Both the position numbers and the translations under genes were made by a program. This document shows positions 52,822-61,695 of a stretch of 64,000 bases of DNA, in pieces. Below the pieces are notes generated by a model. It was not told the DNA's origin. It worked only from the letters and a program-made list of their open reading frames with translations, and did not search any database. This DNA comes from Ruminococcus sp. (GTDB lineage: Bacteria; Bacillota_A; Clostridia; Oscillospirales; Ruminococcaceae). The DNA lies in NCBI RefSeq assembly GCF_016283395.1, contig NZ_JAEEMU010000042.1, positions 57,802-121,801 on the forward strand, in the 5' to 3' direction. How positions within the stretch are numbered: position 1 is the first letter of the stretch; each line of letters begins with the position of its first letter.

Positions 52822-52910
52822 CAAATATTTTGTTAATTAACAACAAAATATATTCCCGTGCTTATGAAATAGTTGATTACAGATTTAATTGACTTAGTAT
52901 CCCACATGAA

Positions 52911-52944
52911 AAAACTGTGCCCTTAATTCATAAAGGCACAGTTT
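52911..52944 (-). terminator. Terminator of the SGNH operon
   Basis: Minus strand AAACTGTGCC / GGCACAGTTT, 14-nt loop, then TTTTC after TT. Confidence 0.85.
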
Positions 52945-52955
52945 AATGTTATATA

Positions 52956-54218
52956 TCAGCCTGCTTCTTGAACAAGTTCAGCTGCTTCTGTAGTGATCTC
53001 AGCTTCGTCAGCAGTTGTCTCTGTTACAGCGATATTTTCTTCGCTTATCACAGCAGTAGTTTCAGCTGCAGTTGTTACTACAGTTGTCAGTGCTGCCTCA
53101 GTTGTTATCTCAGTAACAACAGGAGCAGTAGTAACACTGCGTGTATTTTTCTTGTTCTTGTTGTTCTCAATCTCTCTGATCTTAGCGTTTACGCATCTTG
53201 CATAAGCCTTTGCGCCTTCCTCGTTAGGATGTACGGAATAATGGCTTCCGAGACCGCTCTGATCCAGATCCTCTGACTGTTTTACAAGTATTATCTTGTT
53301 TATCCATGCATTGTCGGAGTAAGCCTGATGTCCGCCGTCCTTGTCAAATTCAGCCTCAACGTCAACAAAGTGGATATTCATACCCTGTCCCTGGCATTCA
53401 TTTATGATGCTGCGGATAGCTTTATTGAACTCTGAAACGTTATGATTTACGATAGTAGCTTCCTTCTCGCTGATAAGAACGCCCTTGCCGTCCTTGTCGA
53501 GGAGCTTTGGATAGCCTGCTACGATGATATTAGCCTGAGCACCTGCCTTGGACTGTATATCGGTATATACTTCCTTGATATTTGCTCTTGTGGTATCGAA
53601 TGATGCCCAGAGGTCGTCAAACATTTTCTCAATCTTGAGCTTGTCATTGCCGAAATGGAGATATGTACTTCCTGTTGCACAAGTTGTGATTATATCCTCA
53701 AATTTAACATCGTTTCCGCCGACTGTCAAAGTAACATAATCAACATCTCCGCTGACCTTGTTGAAAACATCGAGCTGCTTTGGCAGATATGATGTAGTCT
53801 TCAATGTCTTGAACAAGGAGAGCCTTTTGTATGTGCTTTTTTTCTGACGTTCCTTGCTGAAATGCTTTGTCTCGGCACCTGATACTGCACCGAAATACCA
53901 TTTGCACTTTGAAGAATTCTTCTCCTTTACGTTATAATTACTCAGTGTTCCTGCGATATTCGGGATCTGGAGCAGTCCGGGCCAGCTTTTTGTTGATCTG
54001 TGAGCAAGCCAGTCCTCATCGTAAACTTTTTCTTCCCATTTCTTGTTCTGTCCGTAGAATTCGGGGATACCTTCGCCAGATGAATATGAATCGCCAAGAG
54101 ATACTACGATAGTTGAACCGTCTGTTCCTTTGGCAGATGCACTTACGGGCAGTACCGAATACATCATTACGGAAGCCATTGCTGTTGTTACAAACCTTTT
54201 CATCAGATCTTTTTTCAT
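52956..54218 (-). CDS. Secreted SGNH/GDSL hydrolase
   Basis: 420 aa. Signal peptide (1-29, ending ASA), then an SGNH esterase/lipase domain (about 35-340): block I LGDSYSSGEG with Ser44, block III VGGNDV, and block V SHYSVHPNEEG with the Asp/His pair replaced by an S-x-x-H arrangement. The C-terminal 75 residues are Thr/Ala/Val/Glu-rich (TTAPVVTEITTEAALTTVV type), like linkers elsewhere in the window, but no dockerin or sorting motif follows. It probably removes acyl or acetyl groups from a wall or plant polymer. Its ATG overlaps the upstream stop as TAATG, so it is coupled to the membrane protein gene. Confidence 0.87.
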   Translation of the reverse strand: MKKDLMKRFVTTAMASVMMYSVLPVSASAKGTDGSTIVVSLGDSYSSGEGIPEFYGQNKKWEEKVYDEDWLAHRSTKSWPGLLQIPNIAGTLSNYNVKEKNSSKCKWYFGAVSGAETKHFSKERQKKSTYKRLSLFKTLKTTSYLPKQLDVFNKVSGDVDYVTLTVGGNDVKFEDIITTCATGSTYLHFGNDKLKIEKMFDDLWASFDTTRANIKEVYTDIQSKAGAQANIIVAGYPKLLDKDGKGVLISEKEATIVNHNVSEFNKAIRSIINECQGQGMNIHFVDVEAEFDKDGGHQAYSDNAWINKIILVKQSEDLDQSGLGSHYSVHPNEEGAKAYARCVNAKIREIENNKNKKNTRSVTTAPVVTEITTEAALTTVVTTAAETTAVISEENIAVTETTADEAEITTEAAELVQEAG

Positions 54219-55438
54219 TAATTGATTACCTCCTCATACGTTAGATCATTAAGTTTTTGGCTTGTTATTTGATCCACGACCTTTAATGTGACCGCGGATT
54301 CTTTCGGTATTGTTTGATAGAATTTGTTGCCCATTTCCGTATAGCTTGTAAGTGTATCTGTCTCTGAGACGAGGACTTGTGACTCAAGATCGGATTCAAG
54401 ATTGTAGGAAGCAGGATTTGCAGCGATAGTCCTGCCTACGATGAATACCGACCATACTGCACCGTCCTCGGCTATGAAATATGTCATGTACATAGGGTGC
54501 TTTTCGTCTGATTCAGCAGATGCTTCTGTTTCATCGGTATATGTTCCGTCGATGTTGTAATCATATTTCAGCGGAAATTCGGTAAAACCGCGCTCCAACA
54601 TGAATTTTATGGCTTCTTTTTCACTGAAAACGGAATCATTTTCTTCAACAGCTTCAATGGAGACTATTTCTTCGGAATTGTCCTCATAATATTCCTCAAC
54701 AGCTGCCTGCATATCGGGTTTGTACATAGTGTATCTCACCACTGCGGTCAACTCGTACTTTTTACCTGCAACGGTTACAGTTTCGCTGACCGATAAGTTA
54801 TAGTTTTCGGTCTCAACGGCTTTTGCCTTTAGCTCTGGAGCTAAAGATCCTGCTGCTGTTATGCAGACCAGTATCATAATGCCTTTGTGTTTGCCTTTGG
54901 TCACGAGCAGGACAACTGCACCGCTGACTGCAAGGAGAAGTATGCCCACTATGATTATCTCAGCCATAGAAACAGCGTTTTTATTACCTTTGGTGCTGTT
55001 TTCTTTATCACTGTTCAAAGCGGCATTTTCCGGATTTTTTAATTCCTGCACCTCGTTTTTTTCGGTAACGACAGCTTTTTCCTCTTTTTTGTCTGCTGGC
55101 TTGGCTTCCTTTTTATCGGGAATTAGTTCGATATCATAGCTTACAGAGTCTCCCGACATCAGGTAAGTAGTTCTGCGTACAGCCTTGCTTTCGTCCGAAA
55201 GGTGAAATTTATCTGGAACTGCGCCTTCAAGCGTAACATCTGTTATATCATTGCCGCTGTTGTTTTCAAGGGTAATACTTGCGACTATTTTATCATCTTC
55301 GTCATAGTCTGTTTTGTCAGCAGATATGACAAGTTTTATGCCGTCCTGAGTTTTTTCGGCTGCGTATGTTTTTAAGCCTGAGATGTTGAACATTACGGCT
55401 GAAATAAGCAAAATAAACGATATTTTTTTTAACTTCAA
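54218..55438 (-). CDS. Membrane-anchored surface protein with Ig-like N-terminal domain
   Basis: 406 aa. Signal peptide (1-26, TYAA), a beta-sandwich of the DUF11/CARDB kind (about 30-105: LVISADKTDYDEDDKIVASI, then LENNSGNDITDVTLEG), a Lys/Glu/Asp-rich linker, a transmembrane helix (about 155-178, MAEIIIVGILLLAVSGAVVL) and a second hydrophobic stretch just after, then a 200-residue domain I do not recognise. Translation is coupled to the SGNH hydrolase, so it may hold or guide that enzyme at the membrane; this is inference from gene order. Confidence 0.75.
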   Translation of the reverse strand: MKLKKISFILLISAVMFNISGLKTYAAEKTQDGIKLVISADKTDYDEDDKIVASITLENNSGNDITDVTLEGAVPDKFHLSDESKAVRRTTYLMSGDSVSYDIELIPDKKEAKPADKKEEKAVVTEKNEVQELKNPENAALNSDKENSTKGNKNAVSMAEIIIVGILLLAVSGAVVLLVTKGKHKGIMILVCITAAGSLAPELKAKAVETENYNLSVSETVTVAGKKYELTAVVRYTMYKPDMQAAVEEYYEDNSEEIVSIEAVEENDSVFSEKEAIKFMLERGFTEFPLKYDYNIDGTYTDETEASAESDEKHPMYMTYFIAEDGAVWSVFIVGRTIAANPASYNLESDLESQVLVSETDTLTSYTEMGNKFYQTIPKESAVTLKVVDQITSQKLNDLTYEEVIN

Positions 55439-55509
55439 TATATCTCATCCTTTGCTAAAATGTTTAAAGCAAACAAAATTTTTACTGATTTACCAAAAAT
55501 TATGCTATC

Positions 55510-55538
55510 ATTATATCATAATTATATACCATTGTCAA
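55510..55538 (-). promoter_or_regulatory. Promoter of the SGNH operon
   Basis: Minus strand TTGACA (55538-55533), 17-bp spacer, TATAAT (55515-55510); perfect consensus. Confidence 0.85.
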
Positions 55539-55658
55539 GGTTTGATATAATGTTAAGAAAATAGACATTTTTATTTTTAAATCAGCAAAAATAGCCGAAA
55601 ATCAGCGAGGTATGAGCCGAAAAAATCTGTAATTCGGAATTGTTTTAATATAAATAGC

Positions 55659-55687
55659 TTGAAAAGAAAACCAAAATGTGATATAAT
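55659..55687 (+). promoter_or_regulatory. Promoter of the GAF-GGDEF gene
   Basis: TTGAAA (55659-55664), 17-bp spacer, TATAAT (55682-55687). Confidence 0.7.
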
Positions 55688-55729
55688 AAGTAAAAAGTGA
55701 TATTATTTATCGGAAAAGGAGATGTGGAT

Positions 55730-57148
55730 ATGGAATACCTGAAAGGCATTGACAGCTTTAACGGATTAGTAAGTATATATTCATTTGATATTTTGTCTGA
55801 CGGCAGTTTCAGCGAGCTCCGCATCATGCAGGTAAATCAACGGAATGCGAAGGTGCTTGCGAGTAATCCGAGTGCACCTGAGTTTTATCCAGGAATTCCG
55901 TGGCGTACTTATTATTCAGAGATTAATCATGAAGAGTTCTGTTATAAATGCGGCAGTGAAAATATTCCCCTCTATTCCTACGTAAATGCTCACGGATTCT
56001 GGATTAAAGGATTTTATCTTCCTATCTCACCGCCTGATGGAGCAGAAGGCGAAAGTTACGATGAAGAAAAAAGAACAGTATATCTGATGTATATAATGAA
56101 CCGCTCAAAGGAGATAGATCCTACCGCAATGTCAAAAAGTTCGTCGGATGTTTCTGAAGCAGTTATAAGTATAAGTCTAAAACTCCATGAGACGCAGGAT
56201 TTCATAAAATCAGTTGCGGATACTATGGGTGAGCTGAGAAAGCTTTGCGGTTCGAGACTATGTTCCATATATATGGTCGATAACAGTGATCATAAATGCA
56301 CATTCATAAACGAGGGAGGCTTAAACAATCAGATACTTGAAAAAATAGCAAAAGATATGAATCGTACTCCTTATGAGGTAGCTCTTGCATGGAAAGACGA
56401 TCTTGGCGGCAGCGATTGTCTGATGCTGGATGATCTGAGTGTTATCAGAGAACGTGATCCGGTATGGTATGAATCTCTAATTTTAAGCAATATAAGCAGT
56501 ATTATTCTGTATGCTATCCGTTTTAATTTCAATATTGTCGGGTTTATATGGGCGGCTGACTTCGATATAGATAGGCTTTTTCAGATAAAGGAGATACTCG
56601 GTCTTACATCTGTATTGTTCGGTGCGGTCATAGCCAATTATCAGCTTATATCAAAGCTTGAAGAAAAGAGTACAATTGACGGGTTAACTCAGGTCTATAA
56701 TAGAAATACCATGAATAATCGTGTTGATAAATACGTTTCGGGTGCTGAAAATTTGCCTGAGACAATGGGTGTGGTCTTTGCCGATCTCAACGGCTTGAAG
56801 ATCATAAACGACACCGAGGGACATATTGCAGGTGACAAAGTACTGAGCAAGGCGGCAGCACTGTTAAAGATCGCATACAGTGACTATGATGTATACCGTG
56901 CAGGCGGTGATGAGTTCATAGTTCTGTGTTCGGATATAACGCAGGAAAAACTGGATCAGTGTACTGCACAGCTTCGCGCTTTTGCAAACAGTACCTCAGA
57001 TGTGAGCTTTGCAGTAGGTACGGTTTTCTGTACGGGAAAATATGATATCCGCAAAGCTATGCACGAAGCAGATGAGATAATGTATATTGATAAGAAGGAG
57101 TATTACCGCAAACACCCCGACAAGGACAGAAGAAGGCATTATCTGTAA
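55730..57148 (+). CDS. Cytosolic GGDEF diguanylate cyclase with PAS/GAF-like sensor
   Basis: 472 aa. Residues 1-130 resemble a PAS-like fold (FNGLVSIYSFDILSDGSFSE), 150-305 a GAF-like domain (LRKLCGSRLCSIYMVDN), and 310-470 a GGDEF domain with ADLNGLKIIND and GGDEF at 392-396 intact. The RxxD I-site is absent (Tyr in both key positions). It has no membrane segment. It makes c-di-GMP from GTP in response to an unknown signal. The start at 55730 follows AAGGAGA by 7 bases; a GTG-led extension to 55697 lacks a site. It ends at R1 fragment G and a shared terminator. Confidence 0.88.
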   Translation: MEYLKGIDSFNGLVSIYSFDILSDGSFSELRIMQVNQRNAKVLASNPSAPEFYPGIPWRTYYSEINHEEFCYKCGSENIPLYSYVNAHGFWIKGFYLPISPPDGAEGESYDEEKRTVYLMYIMNRSKEIDPTAMSKSSSDVSEAVISISLKLHETQDFIKSVADTMGELRKLCGSRLCSIYMVDNSDHKCTFINEGGLNNQILEKIAKDMNRTPYEVALAWKDDLGGSDCLMLDDLSVIRERDPVWYESLILSNISSIILYAIRFNFNIVGFIWAADFDIDRLFQIKEILGLTSVLFGAVIANYQLISKLEEKSTIDGLTQVYNRNTMNNRVDKYVSGAENLPETMGVVFADLNGLKIINDTEGHIAGDKVLSKAAALLKIAYSDYDVYRAGGDEFIVLCSDITQEKLDQCTAQLRAFANSTSDVSFAVGTVFCTGKYDIRKAMHEADEIMYIDKKEYYRKHPDKDRRRHYL

Positions 57149-57152
57149 GTTG

Positions 57153-57228
57153 AAAGCCCTTAGCTATGAGCCGTTAGCCCTTAGCAAATGTGTCGCCTTC
57201 GGCTAATGGCTCATGGCTAAAGGCTAAT
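57153..57228. repeat. R1 fragment, copy G
   Basis: AAGCCCTTAGC and GAGCCGTTAGCCCTTAGC, then AATGTGTCGCCTTCGGCTAATGGC and GGCTAAAGGCTAATTA. Arms kept, central block deleted, as in copy E. Confidence 0.7.
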
Positions 57229-57240
57229 TATCTGTATACA

Positions 57241-57278
57241 AAAAGAGATCAGGTCGTTATGAGCCTGATCTCTTTTTT
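57241..57278. terminator. Bidirectional terminator
   Basis: AAAAGAGATCAGG / CCTGATCTCTTTTTT, loop TCGTTATGAG. It ends the GAF-GGDEF gene (plus) and metE-metF (minus, TTTTT). Confidence 0.9.
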
Positions 57279-57324
57279 GTGGTTGAATAGGAGTTGTAGT
57301 TGTCAGTTATAAAATGGAAAGGTA

Positions 57325-58203
57325 TCATCTGCTGAGTGAGCCAACAGATATAAGCGACTGTACCGCATCGAATATTTTATGTGCGATGTAGGGATTGTTC
57401 ATGGTATAGAGGTGTATACCGTCAACGCCCTCAGCAATAATCTCGGTTATCTGGTCGATAGCATAGGCAATGCCTGCATCGCGGAGAGCTGTTTCATTGT
57501 GTTCGTACTTTTCAAGTACACGGACGAATTTCTTTGGCAGTTCGACACCGCAGAGCTTCACCATGCGCTCTATCTGACGCTTGTTAGTAACAGGCATTAT
57601 ACCTGCCTCGATAGGAGCGTTTATACCTGCAATACAAGCCTTTTCACGGAAATCAAAGAAGCTGTGATTGTCAAGGAAGAGCTGTGAGATAAGGTGGTCA
57701 GCACCGCAGTCTACCTTGTATCTTAGCCATTTAAGGTCGTCAACCGCGCCTGTGCTTTCGGGGTGTACCTCTGGGTAGCAGGCTGCGATGATGTTGAAGT
57801 CATAGTTTTCTTTGATGAACTTTATAAGGTCGCTTGCGTGTTCAAAATCCCCTGCAGGAGCAGCATCGTCTGATCTGTCGCCGCGGAGAGCGAGGATATT
57901 CTCGATACCATTTTCCTGCATATTGTCAAGTATCTCTACAGCCTGTTCCTTTTTAAGGTTTATGCATGGCAGATGAGCAACGCTTTCCACACCGTATCTG
58001 TTCTGTATATCAGATGCAATCTGTATGGTCTTGCAGCCGTTTTTGCCGCCGCCTGCGCCGTATGTGACACTGATGAAATCAGGCTCTATATCGGAAAGCT
58101 CTTCGAGAGTCTGATATATCACACTTTCATCTGCATCAGGCTTTGGCGGAAATACTTCCAGTGAAAAAACGGTCTTTTGTTCAAATAATTCAGCAGTTTT
58201 CAT
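57325..58203 (-). CDS. metF: Methylenetetrahydrofolate reductase
   Basis: Reduces 5,10-methylene-THF to 5-methyl-THF, the methyl donor for MetE. 292 aa, normal size. Motifs: FSLEVFPPKPDADES (catalytic Glu), PDFISVTYGAGG, NILALRGDRSDD, IAACYPEVHPES and HLISQLFLDN. The ATG at 58203 lies 14 bases inside the end of metE, with GAGGC ahead, so the two are coupled; the extension to 58224 has no ribosome site. Confidence 0.94.
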   Translation of the reverse strand: MKTAELFEQKTVFSLEVFPPKPDADESVIYQTLEELSDIEPDFISVTYGAGGGKNGCKTIQIASDIQNRYGVESVAHLPCINLKKEQAVEILDNMQENGIENILALRGDRSDDAAPAGDFEHASDLIKFIKENYDFNIIAACYPEVHPESTGAVDDLKWLRYKVDCGADHLISQLFLDNHSFFDFREKACIAGINAPIEAGIMPVTNKRQIERMVKLCGVELPKKFVRVLEKYEHNETALRDAGIAYAIDQITEIIAEGVDGIHLYTMNNPYIAHKIFDAVQSLISVGSLSR

Positions 58204-60463
58204 TTCTTGCCTCTTTCGCAGCATTAACGAGATTTTTAAGGCTCGGAACTGTTTCCTCGTTTCCTCTTGTTTTGAGTCCGCAGTCAGGGTTCACCCAGAG
58301 CTTTTCAGCAGGGATACGTTCCTTCATTTTGCCTATAGCAGCCTTTATCTCTTCCTTTGACGGTACACGAGGAGAATGGATATCATAAACTCCCGGACCT
58401 ACCTCTGTACGGAAATTGTTTTCTTTGAGAACATCAAGTATAGTGAGATCTGAACGTGAAGCTTCAAATGTGATGACATCTGCGTCCATATCGTCGATCT
58501 CTTTGATGATATCAGCGAATTCGCTGTAGCACATATGCGTATGTATCTGTGTTTCAGGCTTTACACCGCTGTGAACGTATCTGAATGCAGGGATAGCCCA
58601 GTCAAGGTAATCCTCATGCCAGTCAGACTTGCGGAGTGGGAGCTTTTCACGGAGAGCAGCTTCGTCTACCTGTATTATGCTTATGCCGTTTGCTTCAAGG
58701 TCAAGTACCTCTTCACGGATAGCAAGTGCGATCTGCAATGCGCTTTCCTTGAGGGAGATGTCCTCACGAGGGAAGGACCAGTTGAGTATAGTAACAGGAC
58801 CTGTGAGCATACCCTTCATAGGCTTGTCGGTAAGGCTCTGAGCGTAAACAGACCATCTTACAGTCATAGGCTTTGCTCTTGAGATGTCGCCCCATACTAC
58901 AGGCGGCTTTACGCAGCGTGTACCGTAGGACTGTACCCATGCCTTTTCAGTGAAGATATAGCCTTCAAGGCACTCGCCGAAATACTCTACCATGTCGTTT
59001 CTCTCGAATTCGCCGTGAACGAGAACATCAAGTCCAATTTCTTCCTGAAGTGCAACACACTCAGCGATCTTCTTTTCGATGAAGAATTCGTATTCACTGT
59101 CTGAGATATCTCCCTTGCGGTGAGCGTTACGTGTGGATTTTACCTCTGAAGTCTGCGGGAAAGAACCGATAGTTGTAGTAGGGAAGAGGGGAAGAGCAAA
59201 TCTTTCCTTCTGTATCTTCTCACGTTCTGCAAATTCGGGAAGTCTGATGAAGTCCTTTTCACATAATTCGGCAACTTTCTTTCTTACAGCATCGTTCCTG
59301 CCTGATCTCGGTTCGCTGTGAAGTGCGGAATTATTGCGGTATTCAGCTGTTTCAGCAGGAGAGTCGGAAGTAATTATCTTCTTTATCTCTGCAAGCTCTG
59401 TGAGCTTTTCCTCAGCGTATGCAAAATGCTTTTTGTAGCTTTCAGCCAGCTTTGTCTCGTTTGCAAGTGTGCAAGGAACGTGAAGAAGTGAGCATGAAGT
59501 GTTGAGAACGATATCATCTGTATGCTTTTTCAGCTCATCAATTATGAGAAGTGTTGACGCATAGTTATTGCGCCAGATATTCTTGCCGTTGACAACGCCT
59601 GCAAAGAGAGTCTTGCCCTTTGGGAAGCTGTTACTCTTAACAAGCTCAAGTGACTTTTTGCCCTCGATAAAGTCAAGACCGATACCGTCAAAGTCAAGGC
59701 TGCAAAGTGAATTATAACAGTCGCGTACGTCGCCGAAATAGGTCTGAGCTATTACCTTGACTGAGCCTTTATTTGGAAGTATCTTATTATAAAGCTCGTT
59801 GAAAAGCTTTATATCGTCAGCTGTCATGTCTTTTACAAGTGAAGGCTCATCGAACTGTACCCATTTTGCACCAAGCTCGCCGAATTTAGCAAGAAGTGCC
59901 GAATATGCATCAGCTGTCTGCGAAATGAAGTCAGCAGCTGTTTTTGTGCCCTTGTATCTTGCAAGCTTTAAGAATGTATAAGCACCGATGATAACAGGCT
60001 TTGTCTTTACACCGTTATCCTGTGCTTCACTGAACAGGTCGAATGGCTTTGTGCCGACAAGCTTTATTTCAGTGGCATCATCTATCTCAGGCACCATGTA
60101 ATGATAATTGGTATTGTACCACTTCTTCATTGCAAATGCCTTTACATCGCCCTTTTCACCCTGATATCCTCTTGCAGCTGCGAAATATGTATCAAGCTTT
60201 GAAAGTCCGAGAGAAGTGTATCTTTCAGGTACTGCGTTCAGCAGGAAGGCTGTGTCGAGTATTCCGTCATAGAATGAGAAGTCGTTTGACGGTATAATGT
60301 CGATGCCGTTATTTTTCTGTAGGTTAAGATTGTATAAACGTATTGCTTTTGCTGCTTCTTCAAGTTCTGAAACTGTTATCTCTCCGCGGAAGTATTTCTC
60401 GCTTGCGAATTTGAGTTCGCGGAGATTTCCTATTCTTGGGTATCCTATTATTGTTGTTTTCAT
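58190..60463 (-). CDS. metE: Cobalamin-independent methionine synthase
   Basis: Transfers the methyl group of 5-methyl-THF-polyglutamate to homocysteine. 757 aa, full length with both barrels. The N-terminal start is TTIIGYPRIG. The C-terminal zinc site shows HTHMCYSEF, ITFEASRSD and VNPDCGLKTRG (His, Cys, Glu, Cys ligands), and FPTTTIGSFPQT opens the second half. RBS GGAGGAATAGG. It is followed by metF with overlap and preceded on the same strand by a LysR regulator, which probably controls it. Confidence 0.96.
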   Translation of the reverse strand: MKTTIIGYPRIGNLRELKFASEKYFRGEITVSELEEAAKAIRLYNLNLQKNNGIDIIPSNDFSFYDGILDTAFLLNAVPERYTSLGLSKLDTYFAAARGYQGEKGDVKAFAMKKWYNTNYHYMVPEIDDATEIKLVGTKPFDLFSEAQDNGVKTKPVIIGAYTFLKLARYKGTKTAADFISQTADAYSALLAKFGELGAKWVQFDEPSLVKDMTADDIKLFNELYNKILPNKGSVKVIAQTYFGDVRDCYNSLCSLDFDGIGLDFIEGKKSLELVKSNSFPKGKTLFAGVVNGKNIWRNNYASTLLIIDELKKHTDDIVLNTSCSLLHVPCTLANETKLAESYKKHFAYAEEKLTELAEIKKIITSDSPAETAEYRNNSALHSEPRSGRNDAVRKKVAELCEKDFIRLPEFAEREKIQKERFALPLFPTTTIGSFPQTSEVKSTRNAHRKGDISDSEYEFFIEKKIAECVALQEEIGLDVLVHGEFERNDMVEYFGECLEGYIFTEKAWVQSYGTRCVKPPVVWGDISRAKPMTVRWSVYAQSLTDKPMKGMLTGPVTILNWSFPREDISLKESALQIALAIREEVLDLEANGISIIQVDEAALREKLPLRKSDWHEDYLDWAIPAFRYVHSGVKPETQIHTHMCYSEFADIIKEIDDMDADVITFEASRSDLTILDVLKENNFRTEVGPGVYDIHSPRVPSKEEIKAAIGKMKERIPAEKLWVNPDCGLKTRGNEETVPSLKNLVNAAKEARNENC

Positions 60464-60497
60464 TTCCTATTCCTCCGATATGTTTTGGTATGAGTAT

Positions 60498-60527
60498 ATT
60501 ATATCATATCTGTCGGAAATGTGTTAA
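60498..60527 (-). promoter_or_regulatory. Promoter of metE-metF with dyad
   Basis: Minus strand TTAACA (60527-60522), 18-bp spacer, TATAAT (60503-60498). TATGA-N10-TCATA (60489-60508) spans the -10 and could be a LysR-type site (T-N11-A like). Confidence 0.65.
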
Positions 60528-60565
60528 TATCAAAAAGAAATGCTGTGCCATAGCTAAAAGCTATA

Positions 60566-61477
60566 TCAGACAGAATAGTTTGCGATATATTCTTTCAGAT
60601 GCTCGAGATATCGGTGAGTAAGCTCGTTCATAGGTCTGTCGGTGGTGATTATATAGCCTATCTCCATTGTTTCATCGCTTTCGAGAGGTATGGAAACGAT
60701 GTTGCTGCCGTTGAGGTCAGAGCTGAGGATACCCGATGAAATTGTGTAGCCGTCCAGACCGATAAGCAGATTGAAAAGGGTGGCTCTGTCCGAAACTATT
60801 ATATTTTTCGGGCTTTCAGCTGTTATATGCAGCTCCTCGGCGAAATAGAATGAGTTTTTCACGCCCTGATCGTATGTCAGGCGCGGAAAGCTTTTAAGGT
60901 CGTCGAGAGTAACTGTTTTTCTGCCCACAAGGGGATTGCTCCTGCTGACAAAAACGTGTGGCTTTGCAGTAAAGAGCTTCTCGAACTTTAATTCTTCATT
61001 TTGCAGGATATGGCGGATAACTTCACGATTGAACTTGCTGAGGAAAAGTACGCCGATATCGCTTCTGTGAGTCCTTACGTCCTCGATTATCTCGGCAGTT
61101 TTCAGCTCACGGAGAGTGAACTCGTACTTATCCCGTCCGTATTCGCGGACAAGCTCGACAAAGGCATTTACCACAAAAGCGTAATGCTGCGATGATACCG
61201 CAAATGCTCTGTTTGGCGGCGGAGCTGCTTTGTATTCGCTTTCGAGGAGCTCTGCCTGCTCGACTATCTGACGCGCATAGGACAGGAATTTAGTACCCTC
61301 CTCGGAAAGATATACACCTCTGTTGCTGCGGTTGAATATGGTTATGCCCATTTCCTTTTCAAGCTCCGCAACGGATTTTGAAAGGCTGGGCTGCGCGATA
61401 AACAGGCGTTCAGCCGCCATAGTGATAGAGCCTGTCTCCGCTATCATTATTATGTATTTAAGTTGCTGTAAGGTCAT
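60566..61477 (-). CDS. LysR-family regulator
   Basis: 303 aa. N-terminal winged HTH (TLQQLKYIIMIAETGSITMAAERLFIAQPSLSKSVAELE is the LysR signature region, residues 2-40) and a C-terminal substrate-binding domain (about 90-300). Immediately upstream of metE on the same strand, so it is likely the methionine-pathway activator, similar in role to MetR, but I cannot assign the ligand. RBS AAGGAGG 8 bases before the ATG. It has its own promoter; no terminator separates it from metE, so read-through is possible. Confidence 0.88.
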   Translation of the reverse strand: MTLQQLKYIIMIAETGSITMAAERLFIAQPSLSKSVAELEKEMGITIFNRSNRGVYLSEEGTKFLSYARQIVEQAELLESEYKAAPPPNRAFAVSSQHYAFVVNAFVELVREYGRDKYEFTLRELKTAEIIEDVRTHRSDIGVLFLSKFNREVIRHILQNEELKFEKLFTAKPHVFVSRSNPLVGRKTVTLDDLKSFPRLTYDQGVKNSFYFAEELHITAESPKNIIVSDRATLFNLLIGLDGYTISSGILSSDLNGSNIVSIPLESDETMEIGYIITTDRPMNELTHRYLEHLKEYIANYSV

Positions 61478-61500
61478 AGGTTACCTCCTTATTATGCACT

Positions 61501-61529
61501 ATTATAACACGTATCTCTAAATAATACAA
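61501..61529 (-). promoter_or_regulatory. Promoter of the LysR gene
   Basis: Minus strand TTGTAT (61529-61524), 17-bp spacer, TATAAT (61506-61501). Confidence 0.68.
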
Positions 61530-61608
61530 CTTTATGATATAAAAAATGCAAATATTGTGCTAAAAAAAATAAATAAACATATTTTCCCCCTTTTTTACAT
61601 TTTATCTA

Positions 61609-61637
61609 TTGCTTTTTTTGCGATTATAGTATATAAT
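61609..61637 (+). promoter_or_regulatory. Promoter of the GGDEF-EAL gene
   Basis: TTGCTT (61609-61614), 17-bp spacer, TATAAT (61632-61637). Confidence 0.6.
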
Positions 61638-61695
61638 AAAATTAATTAAAGGCAAAAATTATGTTTTTGACAAAAAACGGAAATGGAGGGGTGTT

